DNA from: Mya arenaria
Taxonomy: Eukaryota; Mollusca; Bivalvia; Myida; Myidae
Assembly: GCF_026914265.1 (NCBI RefSeq)
Contig: NC_069125.1
Coordinates: forward strand, 26,263,595 to 26,327,594
DNA length: 64,000 nt
Direction: 5' to 3'
A program made the translations under genes and the position numbers. Shown here one piece after another: positions 11,012-22,115 of the stretch. The notes below the pieces were generated by a model, which saw only the letters and a program-made list of their open reading frames with translations, did no database searches and was not told the origin of the DNA. Every line of letters starts with the position of its first letter. Position 1 is the first letter of the stretch.

Positions 11012-14000
11012 CTATATATCCAGCAGCACAGAAAAAAAGAATTCAAAACCTTTTCATCAAGTGTCCAATTTCATTTGTTAGTGACCAAATGTTTAAAAGC
11101 AAAGTAAATACAGAAGAATGTCCAGTTTAATTAAATATTTAGCAATTTACTTCAGCTTGATCGCAGTACCATCTTTCTGGCTAACATATATTTGAATAGT
11201 CCCCTACCTCAAACAATACTTATTTCCCTAATTAACTACTACTCCCCATATGCAAGAATGAACTCTGGTTTCTGGTTCACATTCTCATAATGTATCTACA
11301 AAACTGACGCAAATGATATGTTCAAACATTAGGCAACATACGAGACACAATGATTATACACAAATGTGTGGAACATAAAACGCCACCACCAATTGTCACC
11401 CACTGAAGAACGTTGTGTCTGTTAGCATATGTATTTATGCCTAATCCCAGGAACCAGTGTCTGTTATGGTCTTCAGAAAATGCCAGAAGCATGAACTGAG
11501 TAAGGTGACGGTCATGCATCATGCCTTATTTATTAAGAAAGATCTACTAGTCAAAGTTCAACTCTTTTGGACGAATTGTCACAAAATATTTTCGAAATCT
11601 GGAAGTATGAACATTTGAAATATTTTGACTTCTGGCAAGAGAAAATATAAAGTAAAGGACCACAAAATATTTCTGAGATCTGGAAGTCTCAGATGGAATA
11701 AATGATGGTTTTATTCTTAAATGAAAGAAAGTTGCTCAAATTATTTCCTTAATCTCACTTGGTAATGAAGTGAAATGGAAATGGTGCGTTATAATAGCAA
11801 GCTTAAAAGCATATTCATATATATGTGAGAAGCCAAGTACCTGCTACGCAACTTTTGAAGAACCTCATTGGTTCTTTCCCGACAGCAAAAGGCAATGATG
11901 ATGAGAACAAGAAGTATTGCAACTGCATATATTACGCCACAGGCTGCTCCCACAATATTACCAACACTGCCATCCTCTACTTCATCTGAATTAAATCAAA
12001 GATATACTTATTATTGTATCCAGTACAATGAAAGTAAATATAATTGGTTTTAAAGCTGCATTTCAAAGATTGATCAAATTGATATTTTTTATTATATAAT
12101 TTTTTTGGAATCAGGCACTTTTTATCGTAAATGACTGGAAACCAATAAAATAGGCTGACTAGATTTTAGATTGCAGATTGTCATTTTTGTGTTCGAAAAT
12201 TTATTTTTTATGAGTTAAAGCATTACTAACGATATAAGAAAATTGAAATATTCAGCTGTTTTCGAACAAATGCGATCTGTTTTATTGTGAGTTGTCTTAT
12301 ATGACAGAATTGAAACCATTGGTGCCAATTAAGCTGATTCTGAGACAAAAATAATAAATACCAAAACTGGTGTACTCCTATTATGGAATATCTTTATTAA
12401 ACAAATGGTTGAATATTTTCTTAAGTAAAATGTGCTGTACTTCTGACAACATCTTTAAAGGAACAACTTCCAGATCATCAACCAATACGTCTTGTTGCTG
12501 TGTTTTTGTTAAAGCATGGTCAGTAATATTTCATTATCCTTCTAAAACTGTTCTAGGGTACTCTTTCCAGATTTTTCAAATGAGTTTATAATGGCCTAAT
12601 CTAACCATCTTTGATATGATATCAATGGAGATGAATATCGAGAGACGAAAATAGCAGTCATTTTTGTTTGAAACAAAATCATTGAATGTGAAGCTAAAAC
12701 TGTTTGAAATCATTTTTGAGTATTCTCGCCAGCAAAACCTAGTTGCAAGTTCAAGCAGCTTAAAGTTTAGAACAAGAGCGCTGCAGAGCGAACCCTTAAC
12801 GCTTGTCTGTTACTGAATCAAACCAGGGGAATTAATTAAACATTATCAAAGCCGAAGTTATGGACCTTAATATACGTGTGTGTTTATTATAGACTCAGCC
12901 TACGGCAATATTTGTACAAAGTCTTTATTATTATTTTTGAGTTATGGCCATAGTTAAAATTCAGCCGGATGAACATACATGTATGAGGACAAAGCCATCA
13001 AGGGTCTGACACAACGTAAACCCTTTTTGAAGAACAAGCAAACTTAAACGATCCTAATGTAAATACATATATCTATAACAACAAGAGATGTTTGTCAAAC
13101 ATTATGCCCCCCCTTGAGCGCCATGTTGTCAGGATTATATGGACAATTGAATGAAATATGCATGGATCGAAATGACAGCTGATTTGTCACTGACATTGGA
13201 TGGCGTTGAGGCAGTTTTAAGATTATGACCATTCAAAGTGTGAGGATAGAGTGTGTTATGACCATGACCTTTGACTATATGGCCTCTAAATCCATAGGAG
13301 TCATCAGCTGGTCACCAAAAATCTAAATGTCAAATTTGAAGGCCATGGCATGATGGGTGAAGGTATTGACAAGTTATCACACAGACAAGCTCTTTTCATT
13401 CAAGGTCACTTGATCCTTGACCTTTGGCCCGATGACCCCTAAAATCATAAGGGTCATCTACAGGTCAGACACAACTCCAAGTCAAGTTTGAGGGCCAAGG
13501 GTGCAGGCATTGTCAAGTTATCACTCGATCAGTTTCGCATTTAAGTTCACTGTGAACTTGACCACCCAATGACTCCTAAAATCAATAAGGGTCATCAACT
13601 GGTCAGGCCCAACTTTTATGTCAAGTTTGATGATCATAAGTTCAGGCATTGTTGAGATATCACTGGGAAAAGATTAAGGTTAACCTTTTTGCATTAAAGG
13701 TTACTGTGACCTTGACCTTGGCCCAAGACATCGAAAGTCAAGAGGGGTCATCTACTGGTCAGGCCCAACCTTCATGTTATGTTTGATGACCATATGTCCA
13801 GGAATTGTCATGTTTGCTTTCAAGGTCACTGTGACCTTGACCTTTGACCATAAATTCAACAAGGGTCATCTTCTGGTCAGGCCCAACCTCCAAGTCAAGT
13901 TTGAGGGCCATGGGTGCAGGCATTGTTGAGTTATCACTCGGAAAACCTTTTATCATTCAAGGTCACTGTGACCTTTTACCTTTAGCCCAATGACCCCTAA

Positions 14001-17000
14001 AATCAATAGGGGCCATCTACTGGTCAGGCCCAACCTTCAAGTCAAGTTTGAGGGCCATGGATTCAGGCATTGACGAGGTATCACTCGGTGACCTTGACCT
14101 TTGGCCCGATGATCCCCCAAAACAATAGGGGTCATCCATTGGTCAGGCCAAACCTCCAAGTCAAGTTTGAGGGCCATGGCTGCCGGCATTGTTGAGTCAT
14201 GACTTGGACAACCTTTTATCATTCAAGGTCACTGTGACCTTGACCTTTGGCCCAATGACCCCTAAAATCAATAGGGGCCATCTACTGGTCAGGCCCAACC
14301 TCCAAGTCAAGTTTGAGGGCCATAGGTGCAGGCATTGTCGAGTTATCACTCTGACAAGCTTTTACCATTCAAGGTCACCGTGACATTGACCTTTGGCCCG
14401 ATGACCCCCAAAAACAATAGGGGTCATCTATTGGTGAGGTCCAACCTCCAAGTCAAGTTTGAGGGCCATGGGTGCAGGCATTGTCGAGTTATCACACAGA
14501 CAACCTTTAACCATTCAAGGTCACTGTGACCTTGACCTTTGGCCCGATGACCCCCCAAAACAATAGGGGTCATCTACTGGTCAGGCCCAACTTTGATATC
14601 ATGTTTGATGACCATAGGTCTAGGCATTGTTGTGTTATCACTCGGACAGGCTTTAAAATTATTTTTCCATCAAAAGGTCACTGTGACCTTGACCTTTGAC
14701 CATGTGAGCCCTAATATCAATGAGGTCATCTACTGGTCAGGCCCAACCTTCATGTCAAGTTTCCTGACCATATGTCCAGGACTTGTTGAGTTATCACTGG
14801 GACAAGCTTTGGTCTACGACGGACCAACCGACGGACCGACATGTGCAAAGCAATATACCCCTCTTCTTCGAAAGGGGGCATAATAAATCACCTTTTGGAA
14901 TGCAGACAGTGTCCACAGTTTCGGTACATGGAGTTTTCTGCACCCACCCCTCCTGACAAAGTGAACAGTTCTGGCATGGCATCACCTCAGAACTGATGTT
15001 GGAGAAGGTCTTCCTGTTAACACATCTCTCGCATGTTGTATCTTTGTGACTGTTCGCTGTAAGTAGGGACATTAAGTATAACTTAGTTCTTTTTTATCAT
15101 ACAATATAAAGAACATGTCTAATTTAAGTAATTTTGCAATATTGCTTTCGTAATTATGGACTTGAGTTTCCATTCAGTCACGACATTGCTTACCGTTACA
15201 CTATATACTAAAATCATGGATACAAAAACAGATTTATATCATCATTGCATCATCATTACTAAACATGGCAACATTGGCTGAAATTATATTTAAATGAACT
15301 TGAAATAAATGTGGCTAATAAATAGAATTAATATATCAGCTTTCCCAATTTTCATGTTTATTTCTGCAACTTGAGATATTTAGTGGTCAACATTTTCTGT
15401 TGTCCCATGAGAAAGCAGTATTTCAAAAGTTTTCAAATACATTTATTTAAAAAAAATCAGCAGACAGCCATTATTGATTTAAATTAGGTAAAACAATACC
15501 AATAAACAATGGCTGACCCATTTAGAAGTTTACACAAGAAAATGTGGCCAGTCCACTAAAAAGTTAAACGTACTTGCGTCCCATCAAACCTTTCATTTCT
15601 GTAAGAGCATAATAACAACCTTTATTCATTACTTAAAGTATTCAGTGTAATCAATGTCTGAATCGATGGTCAACATAAACCCTGCCAATTAAAACCTGCC
15701 AATGCTTATCGCAAACGTTGAGATGAAGTTTTTTTAAGTTTCAAAATAATTGCGGGATATATAGCGGTAACTTTGTAATGTACTGCAAAGAAGGCCAGAC
15801 GTTGCATACTGTTTGACTAGTGTGGTACCCATTTTGACATCTACACCCTACCGAATACATCGGGATAGTACTTAACAAATTATAGTAATTTAACAATAGT
15901 ATTGCATACCTGTCAAGTTTCACGGTTTAGTCGGGATTCTCACTATTTTGGCAATGAAATCACGATGTCACGCTGACTATGTACTATCCACTAAAGAAAC
16001 CGATTATCGATAGTACAATTGTTTTTTTTTAATACCAGATAGTACCTAAATTGTAGTTTTATTTATATACAGTATTAAACTCTTAATCATTATATGCATA
16101 TATATGTGTTATGTCTATGATTGAAGTTATTAAGTGTTGTTGTATAACAAATGGTTCATTTTCTTGCTCATTGTGGCTTTCATCAGCCATTTTGTTGAAG
16201 ATAACATCTGAAAACTTACTACTTATTAATTTTATTTTTTTGATGACCGATTATAACCAAATACAATCGATTGTTGCCGAGTTCAGGCCCAAACAATCGA
16301 TTTTCGATTATAATCGATCATTGGAACAACACTAGCAATAATAAATTATTACTCTGTAATAAGTTAAAATAGAGTTATAGTTCTTGTGCACAGCACTTTC
16401 AGTATTTGTGTTTTTTTACCAATGTATGAAGTATCAAAATTTCATCCAGTAGTTATTATACAGACAAAAGTCTGACAACAAAAAGCACAACAAATGGCAT
16501 AAATTCAGTAATTTGCTAAATCACAGTTATGGTGCTTGTACACAGACATTCCTTTCTTTGAGCTTTACCATTGTATGAAGTTTAATTAATTCCATTCAGT
16601 AGTTTTCTAGTTATGTTCCAGACAAGAAAAAAGTTACAAAGAGCAATTATAATTGGGCAACACGTAATTAAAACTGCACTCTCACGGATTGACCGTCTTC
16701 ACAACTTGTTTTGTCTTGGAATGAACAATGCTTTGCATAAACATCTGGAAACCAGTACAAGACTGGTTACAAAATATAAAATCACAGTTTTTAATATTTA
16801 CGTTTGAAAATTTTGTGGCCAAAGTGTTACTAACTCTTTAAGAAAAATGAGTTTTTCGGCATAAAACATCAACTTTCGAAAGGAAATATGAAAAACTGTG
16901 GTCTGATTCTTTGTCAACAGCCTTATATTTCTGGTTCTCAGACATCTATATATATGCAAAAATTGGCTCATTTTAAGACAAAATATAGGTGTCAAAACGG

Positions 17001-18732
17001 TTCATCTGTAAGAGTGCAGCTTTAACAGATACCGCCTTGATATGAACATCTTGCATATACATGCACGCTACTGGAAACGCCATTAAATTTTATTTCACTT
17101 GCACTTTGAAGCCACTTGCACATGTAGAGAGAACGGTTCACATTCATTTTGTTTTCTCTTTCGAAATACACAAATTATTTTTTGTGGATCATGATCTATG
17201 TTATTTTAAGCAATTGCTATAAAGAAGTCATTGGTTGCTTAGAAAAGCATTGATTGCTAAGGTAGTCACTGGTTGATTTGGATGCAAATAGTTACTAACC
17301 GCTACATACCAAATATCAGTTGTCAGGGCCATGCAGTTTCCGAGAAGATTTTAAAGATTTATATATATATAAATATACAGAAAACCTAGAAACCGGGGGG
17401 CGTGGCCAGCTTCGACAAAATGGCAATATTTGAACATTATTTGAACAATTTTGGTGAAAGGTAACTACATGAGGCTACATACCCAAACTAATGGTCTTCA
17501 TGACATGCAGATTCAGAGAAAAGTTTTCTAAATTTTACCATATATGTAAGTATATAGAAAACCTGGGACCCCAACAGGGCTGGTCAGCATTGACCCAAGG
17601 AATACTATTTTCACAACCTTTGTAATGGGCTGCTTCTTGAGACTTATAACATACCAGATATTAAGGTCATGGATTTGCAGTTTCAGAGAAACAGTCTTGG
17701 TTTTAAGAACCACTACATGAGACAGTATATACAAAATATCAAAGGTCTATGCCATGCAATTTCAGAGAAGATTTTCAAAGATATTACAGTACTTTATAAA
17801 TATAAATACATAGAAAACCTGAGACCACTGGGCAATAATTTGAGCAAGCTCGTTTAGGACCACTACATGATGCTGTATTCCAAATATCAAGGGAATAGGC
17901 CTTATGGTTTCAGACAAGAAGATTTTTAAAAAAGATAAATGATAATGCCGGACGATGGACATAGGGCGATTACAATAGCTCACCTTGAACACGTCGTGCT
18001 CAGGTGAGCTAAAATAACAGTGGTCTGATGCTATCTGTTTGTATCAGTACGAATACAAATTTAAAGGCAGTTCCGTTACTACGATCACTTTACAAGAAAA
18101 GCTGCTTTGACATAAATGAAGATGGCTGCTTAACATGTGTAGAGTCAATTAAACTCCTAACTTTGTTCCATGGTCGACTTATCCTGCAGTTTTTTTTCTT
18201 ATGTTACATGCATTTAGGAGCAACCCTTTTATGTATACATGTAAAAATATATCTGTACCTATGATTTGAGTTAATGCAAAGCAACATACCCAATTTTTTC
18301 ACGCCATATCCGGGCATACACGGCGACACTTCTCCACAGTCTCCCACCTGTCCTTCTTCTCTGTAGTACCCCGGTTTACATTCACATTTCGTGTCGTGAA
18401 ATCGCGAACACGCCTCCACCAAAATTTCACCTGATGGTTGATCATTTCCTTTACATTCAGTGCACCTTTCACAGTAAAATGCTCGATTATAGTCCGTTTT
18501 ATACCTTCCATCAGGACATTCCTGACATCCTGTCTGGCCACCGTCTGGACTACAATTCTTAATCCAGTAAGTGCCAGCCGGACACAGTTTACAAAAGATG
18601 GTTTTACCGTATGTTTCTATTGGATAATGAGTGTCATTTAACTGTGATAGCACTCCTGTTGTAGATACAGCCAGCAATAACACACAACAAGCCACTAAAC
18701 ATCTTACATTCCATTTTGGTAAAGTACAGTTC
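10921..18732 (-). CDS. TNF-receptor-superfamily-like membrane receptor (four visible exons)
   Basis: Four minus-strand exons join perfectly in phase: 18732-18290, 15056-14892, 11985-11841 and 11011-10936 (or to the stop at 10921). In order the protein has a hydrophobic leader (CLVACCVLLLAVSTTGVLSQ), cysteine-rich repeats of TNFR type (CKLCPAGTYW.., CQECPDGRY.., CERCTEC.., CECKPGYY.., then C..C..CSLCQEGW..TPCT), one transmembrane helix and a short acidic/glutamine-rich tail. About 280 residues. Known TNFR family members bind TNF-like ligands at the cell surface; the ligand here is unknown. No death domain is visible. If exon 4 is read through its donor, a stop occurs five codons on, giving a tail of about 45 residues; otherwise a further exon may supply a signalling domain. 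No in-frame ATG exists in the first visible exon, so the start probably lies in an upstream exon. Introns are loaded with repeats. Confidence 0.82.
11841..11985 (-). CDS. Receptor exon with transmembrane helix
   Basis: 145 nt, entered in phase 1 (acceptor TTAATTCAG) and left in phase 2 (donor CAG|GTACTT at 11840). It encodes DEVEDGSVGN, then a membrane span of about 22 residues (IVGAACGVIYAVAILLVLII..), then a basic stop-transfer segment (CCRERTNEVLQKLR). The reading frame is set by the previous exon and stays open throughout, which is strong support. Confidence 0.85.
12047..12385. mobile_element. Palindromic MITE-like element (family M1), diverged
   Basis: It begins TTTAAAGCTGCA and contains 'gactggaaacca' and 'gtgttcgaaaatttattttt..gagttaaagcattactaac', all shared with the better-preserved copy at 16668-17023. 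It lies in the receptor intron between the transmembrane and last cysteine exons. No ORF. Confidence 0.5.
12386..13080. other. Intron sequence, nothing recognised
   Basis: The plus ORF at 12370-12591 has no motif and lies inside the minus-strand gene's intron. From 12770, 'acaagagcgctgcagagcgaacc' may be the head of another diverged dispersed repeat. Confidence 0.4.
13081..14884 (+). repeat. Dispersed element with ~140-bp tandem units and ERE-like palindromes (family R3)
   Basis: About a dozen diverged units of ~140 bp run across it, each built from 'aaggtcactgtgacc', 'ttgacctttggcccaatgac', 'ataggggtcatctactggtc', 'aggcccaacctccaagtcaa' and 'gttatcactcgg'. The element has a fixed head (ACAAGAGATGTTTGTCAAAC) and tail (GACGGACCGACATGTGCAAA), closed by the 11-bp inverted pair ATTATGCCCCC (13101-13111) and GGGGGCATAAT (14874-14884). 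The architecture (unique ends around tandem core units) is that of bivalve 'pearl'-like or Helitron-related non-autonomous elements; this classification is inference. The open frames at 14037-14883 are products of the repeat. Confidence 0.8.
13823..14689. promoter_or_regulatory. Five perfect AGGTCACTGTGACCT palindromes
   Basis: Perfect copies lie at 13823-13837, 13960-13974, 14226-14240, 14518-14532 and 14675-14689. Imperfect ones lie at 13698-13712 and 14372-14386. The sequence is two AGGTCA half-sites inverted with a 3-base spacer, the classical estrogen-response-element form. Most are preceded by TC, giving TCAAGGTCA (the extended half-site of ERR/SF-1/FTZ-F1 receptors), and followed by TGACC. 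Whether any receptor binds here is unknown; the sites belong to the repeat unit. Confidence 0.45.
14892..15056 (-). CDS. Receptor exon with last cysteine-rich repeat
   Basis: 165 nt in phase 1-1. The acceptor is CTACTTACAG before 15056 and the donor is AAAAG|GTGATT at 14892/14891. It encodes NSHKDTTCERCVNRKTFSN and then a C..C..C..C pattern ending DTVCIPK, i.e. a typical TNFR cysteine repeat close to the membrane. A large repeat element ends at 14884, so the intron is single-copy for only seven bases after the exon. Confidence 0.85.
15057..16334. other. Intron sequence, nothing recognised
   Basis: This is part of the 3.2-kb first visible intron of the receptor gene (15057-18289). AT-rich; several ATCGATT words at 16240-16322. 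Short ORFs (15741-15923, 16111-16335) have no motif. Confidence 0.45.
16335..16660 (+). repeat. Partial copy of family R2
   Basis: It has 'actctgtaataagttaaaatagagttatagttcttg', 'gtatgaag' and 'ttccattcagtagttttc' units, like those at 8890-9430. Confidence 0.5.
16668..17023. mobile_element. Palindromic MITE-like element (family M1)
   Basis: The left end (AAAACTGCACTCTCACGGAT..) and the reverse complement of the right end (AAAGCTGCACTCTTACAGAT..) are similar for about 60 bp. The centre also folds back around 'gtgttactaactctttaagaaaaatgag'. Related copies lie at 12047, 36156 and 50098. Non-coding; probably mobilised by a transposase encoded elsewhere. Confidence 0.6.
17290..18010 (+). repeat. 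Dispersed element with ~150-bp units and terminal hairpin (family R4)
   Basis: Four to five diverged units carry 'ctacat(g)a..ctacataccaaatatcaaggtcatgcagtttcagagaagattttaaag' and '..catagaaaacctgagacc'. The right end is the near-perfect palindrome at 17977-18010 followed by AAAA. It lies in the receptor's first visible intron, just 3' (in window coordinates, to the left) of the leader exon. Confidence 0.65.
17977..18010. repeat. Terminal near-perfect palindrome of R4
   Basis: Arms AGCTCACCTTGAACACG and CGTGCTCAGGTGAGCT pair with only one or two mismatches. Such a hairpin at a repeat terminus fits a Helitron-like 3' end; inference. Confidence 0.6.
18290..18732 (-). CDS. Receptor exon with leader and first cysteine-rich repeats
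   Basis: The acceptor is a run of T ending CAG (AG at 18734-18733) and the donor is GTATGT from 18289. The frame reads NCTLPKWNVR and then the hydrophobic leader, followed by about 110 residues of extracellular sequence rich in paired cysteines. It ends in phase 1 with a G, which pairs with CG of the next exon to give Ala. The frame contains no ATG: translation would have to begin in an upstream exon, or this is the first coding exon of a different annotation. An out-of-frame ATG in good context (CCAAAATGG, about 18715) gives only 26 codons. Confidence 0.82.
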
Positions 18733-19492
18733 CTGAAAAATAGAACGCATATCCTTAATTAAAATGATACACTGACAAAACTAATTGACATCAAATTATT
18801 TAATGTCTATGCTTATTATATGGATACAGCACACATCTCATCTTGGTTATGAAATATTCCTGAAATACATAACACATATTTTTAAATGAAAATGATACTT
18901 TTACAAAACTGATCTAGCATTGTCAGACTAAATCTGTGTCAATTTGTTTTCAACACCCTTACTTTGCTCTTCAGAATTATCATCAATCAATGTTGTATGC
19001 TTGTTTACCAGATTTTTCAATTTTATAGTTTTGAATTTGACTTTTTTACAAAGTAGATGCGGTTTGTTATGTAAAATGGCCAAAACCATCAGCAGAACCT
19101 GAGCTTTAAATTATGAAAAAGAAATATAATGTTACAAAGTCAGAATTCATTACATTTTATGTTTAATTCAGTTCTATTTGATGTAAGGGATAAAACAAGC
19201 AAATCTACATTTATTGAAGGTTATTCAGTTAGTTCAAGAATCTAGTACTTCTAGTTTAATTTGAGCATAGTGTGATCAATCGGGACACCTCGGCCAGTTT
19301 CCAATAGAATTGTCCTAGGAAATAATACGGAATAATAGAAAATATCATGGCCGACTAACAAGATGTTCAATCAACAAAGATAATGTTAGACCAAAAACAG
19401 AATGGGGGGGGGGGGCTAACTATTACCACTTATTTGTGTGTAAGTGTTATTTTTATACTTGAAATATTTCATTGAAATATAAAACTGGTGAA
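18733..19492. other. Upstream region of the receptor's leader exon, no exon defined
   Basis: The missing start exon of the receptor should lie to the right of 18734, but no ATG exon with a matching phase-1 donor could be chosen with confidence. A G homopolymer is at about 19404-19415. Confidence 0.4.
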
Positions 19493-20290
19493 ACAAGAGC
19501 TGTCATAAGTCCGCACACTCGACAACGCCGCTTTGTCTTAGAAATGAAAACAATAATGATGTAATATGTGCCTGTCAAAAGCAATAACACAATCAAATTA
19601 AAATGTAAACAAGAACTGCGATGTGACAAAACCAGATCTTTAATGATTGGCAGAAGAGACTAAGTTTCAACTGCTTTCTTCTATTTTTTTGTAACAGTGA
19701 CCTTGATCCTAGGGGCCCGAACACAATCCCATGGGAGTCCTCCATAAACTCTTCCTACATATCAAGCATGGTCACAGTATGTCAACCATAACTAAAGTTA
19801 TTCAATACCAAACGGTAATCTATTTTTAGTAACAGTGACCTTGACCCTAGGGGGCCAAAAGGCAGTCAAATGAAAGGTCTCCATACACTTGTCCTATATA
19901 CCAAGTTTGGTCACACTATGTCGACCCTTACTTAAGTTATTCAGTACCAACCATTTTTCTATTTTTAGCAACAGTGACCTTGACCTTGACCATAACTCTC
20001 GGGGCCCAAAACATAATCTTTTGCAAGGCCTCTATTAACTCTTCATATAAACCAAGCTTGGTCGCAATATGTCAACCCTTACTTAAGCTATTCAATACCA
20101 ACCATTTTTCTATTAAAAGTAACTTTGACTTTGACTTTGATCCTAGGACCCTCAAACGCAATCCCATGAAAGGTCTCCATAAACTCCTCATATACACCAA
20201 GTTTGGTCACTATATTTCAAACCTAGCTAAAATAATTCGATTTATAGGGTGACTTTGACGCTGCCCTCCCACTACTCACTAGCCCGCCCA
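19493..20290 (+). repeat. Dispersed element with ~140-bp tandem units (family R5)
   Basis: The head AACAAGAGCTGTCATAAGTC is shared with the element at 7408. Three to four units of ~140 bp follow (from about 19690, 19830, 19965 and 20105), each with 'ctatttttagtaacagtgacc', 'ttgaccctaggggccc' and 'ccaagtttggtcaca'. The end has 'gactttgacgctgccctccc'. The ORF at 19974-20252 is a repeat artefact. Confidence 0.65.
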
Positions 20291-20466
20291 AACAATGACG
20301 CAAGTCATTCTCATAAGGCCAAAAAAAAAAATATGTCTGGTTCAGGAAACGTTGTCCCAAAAAATTAGGAGGGTAGGCATTTTTTCCATTTTTTTTTTTT
20401 TTTTTTTTTTGGACGTATGTTGTCTATGTGTAGACGATGCACAGAGCAACTTTTTTATTGTTCTAG

Positions 20467-22115
20467 GTCCACCATTGAACAAGGAAATTTTAGAAATTGG
20501 GAGAAGTAATGTCAGCCTGTTGCAGTCAGAAAAATTCAATAAGAGTTTGAAGTGTTGCGATCATCACCAGAATCATGTCTCAGAGTGAAGATTACAAAAG
20601 CATGATGTCGAATTGTGTTCTATTTTGCAATCTGGTTTTCATGCACAGGTCTGAAAAAAATATTACTGAAGATACAACACTTGCAGATGAAAGCCAAATA
20701 AGACAAGTGCAAGATGCTGCAAGGAATGTTGTTCAGGAGAATCACAAGTTGAAAAGAGAAATAGAACATGTTGAAGATTCAAATGAAAACCTTTCTTTTC
20801 AAATTGAACATTATGGAAAAAAACTTGACATTCAGATGAAATGGTTAGATATGATGAATGATCGCTACGGTGAAGCCATGAAGTATAAAAGAGAATCTCA
20901 CAGCTTGCAACATTAACTAGAGTTATGGCAACAGAAATTTCAACACATATCAGATCAGCTAGATAAAACAACTAATGAATTTCAATGTTATGTGAAAAGG
21001 TTAAGAAAAATTCCACAAGAAATCTGAACCAAAAATTAAAACGCAGAGAGAAAGCCATATAAAAGAAAGAAAATGAGGTTAACGAAATAAAAACAGAGCT
21101 GGAACAACTCAAACTGGAAAAGAGTGATGTAAAAGAAAAAAATGAATCACTGCAATCTGAAGTAAATACACTGAAAATGACAGAAAATCATTGTTAGTGA
21201 AGATTTGTAGGGTCAAAAAATCTAGAAATTTTGAAATGGAAACAAATCATGATAAAATTTAGACAATTAGACATGAAATCTTAGAAAAGGAAAATCAAAC
21301 TGCTAAACTCGAAGAGATTAATGAAGTTTTGAATGATATTGAAATAATGAGCTTTTATAATGGCCAGTACACATCAGAAGTCCATCAAACAAATATGACT
21401 TTAGTCAATGAATTTGGTGTCAGCCAGAAAAATGGTGTATTAAATGAAAACAGTTGTGCAAAGTTTGACAGGGACGACACTCAGTAGGCTTCCTAGTATG
21501 GGTGTCCTATCACGTCTCAGAATTGAAGCAAAACGCGTGGCACAGATTCAGGTTGCAGAGGCTATGGTGAATGCAGGTGGCGATGCTTCAACAGTCAAGG
21601 GAAATTGCTTACATCAAGATGCTACATCAAAGTTCCATTGTCATTTCCAATCTTTCCAGATTACAACATCAGATAATATAACATACAGCCAAGGTTTGTC
21701 AGAAATTGCTGGAGGAGACTCAAAAACATTGTTTGAAACATTTCAAGAAAATTAGTTTGAACTATCAAATGCACTCAAACATGATCAAAATGACATTGCA
21801 CATTTAGTTAGTACTATTGTTGCAACAATGTCTGACCAATGTGCCATCAATCCAATATTCAATAAACAACTACAAGAATTGAGAGAGTCTTTGATGCCTG
21901 ACATTGTTGAAAATTGGGACACATACTCATATGATACGAAAGCAGAATTGTGCAAATTGTCGAATTATTTTTGTACAATGCATGTGTTTGTAAAAGAGGT
22001 TGACAAATGTTTGAATGTCTTTGAAAAAAGTGTGTGCATGGGAAGCAACCCATTTTCTTTGGTGTGGTCTGAAAGTGGAGTGGCCAGGCTGGTCAAATAC
22101 CGATTACAGGTTTAA
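20467..22115 (+). pseudogene. Decayed coiled-coil multi-copy ORF, unit 1
   Basis: A possible acceptor (TTGTTCTAG) precedes 20467. The text is open in pieces: 20575-20916 (charged heptad-like sequence, RQVQDAARNVVQENHKLKRE), continuing in the same frame after a TAA to about 21027. A shifted coiled-coil piece follows (about 21025-21195, ELEQLKLEKSDVKEKNESLQ), then 21444-21755 (IEAKRVAQIQVAEAMVNAGG, LHQDATSKFHCHFQ), then 21828-22115 (MSDQCAINPIFNKQLQELRE) in the same frame after a TAG. At least three stops and two frameshifts. The layout (N-terminal coiled coil, then a conserved domain with LHQD) looks like ORFs repeated in many aquatic invertebrate genomes and probably transposon-derived. I cannot name the family. 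Confidence 0.6.

Noticed and set aside
14037..14883. Series of plus- and minus-strand ORFs of 60-96 codons
   Set aside because: They are translations of the R3 tandem unit and repeat each other. Only the minus-strand part above 14892 is a real exon.
16240..16325. Clustered ATCGATT words as a regulatory element
   Set aside because: Only four or five short AT-rich words with no regular spacing; chance or a small decayed repeat is likely.
20663..20971. 102-codon minus-strand ORF, repeated in each unit
   Set aside because: Antisense shadow of the coiled-coil ORF; no motif and no splice context.
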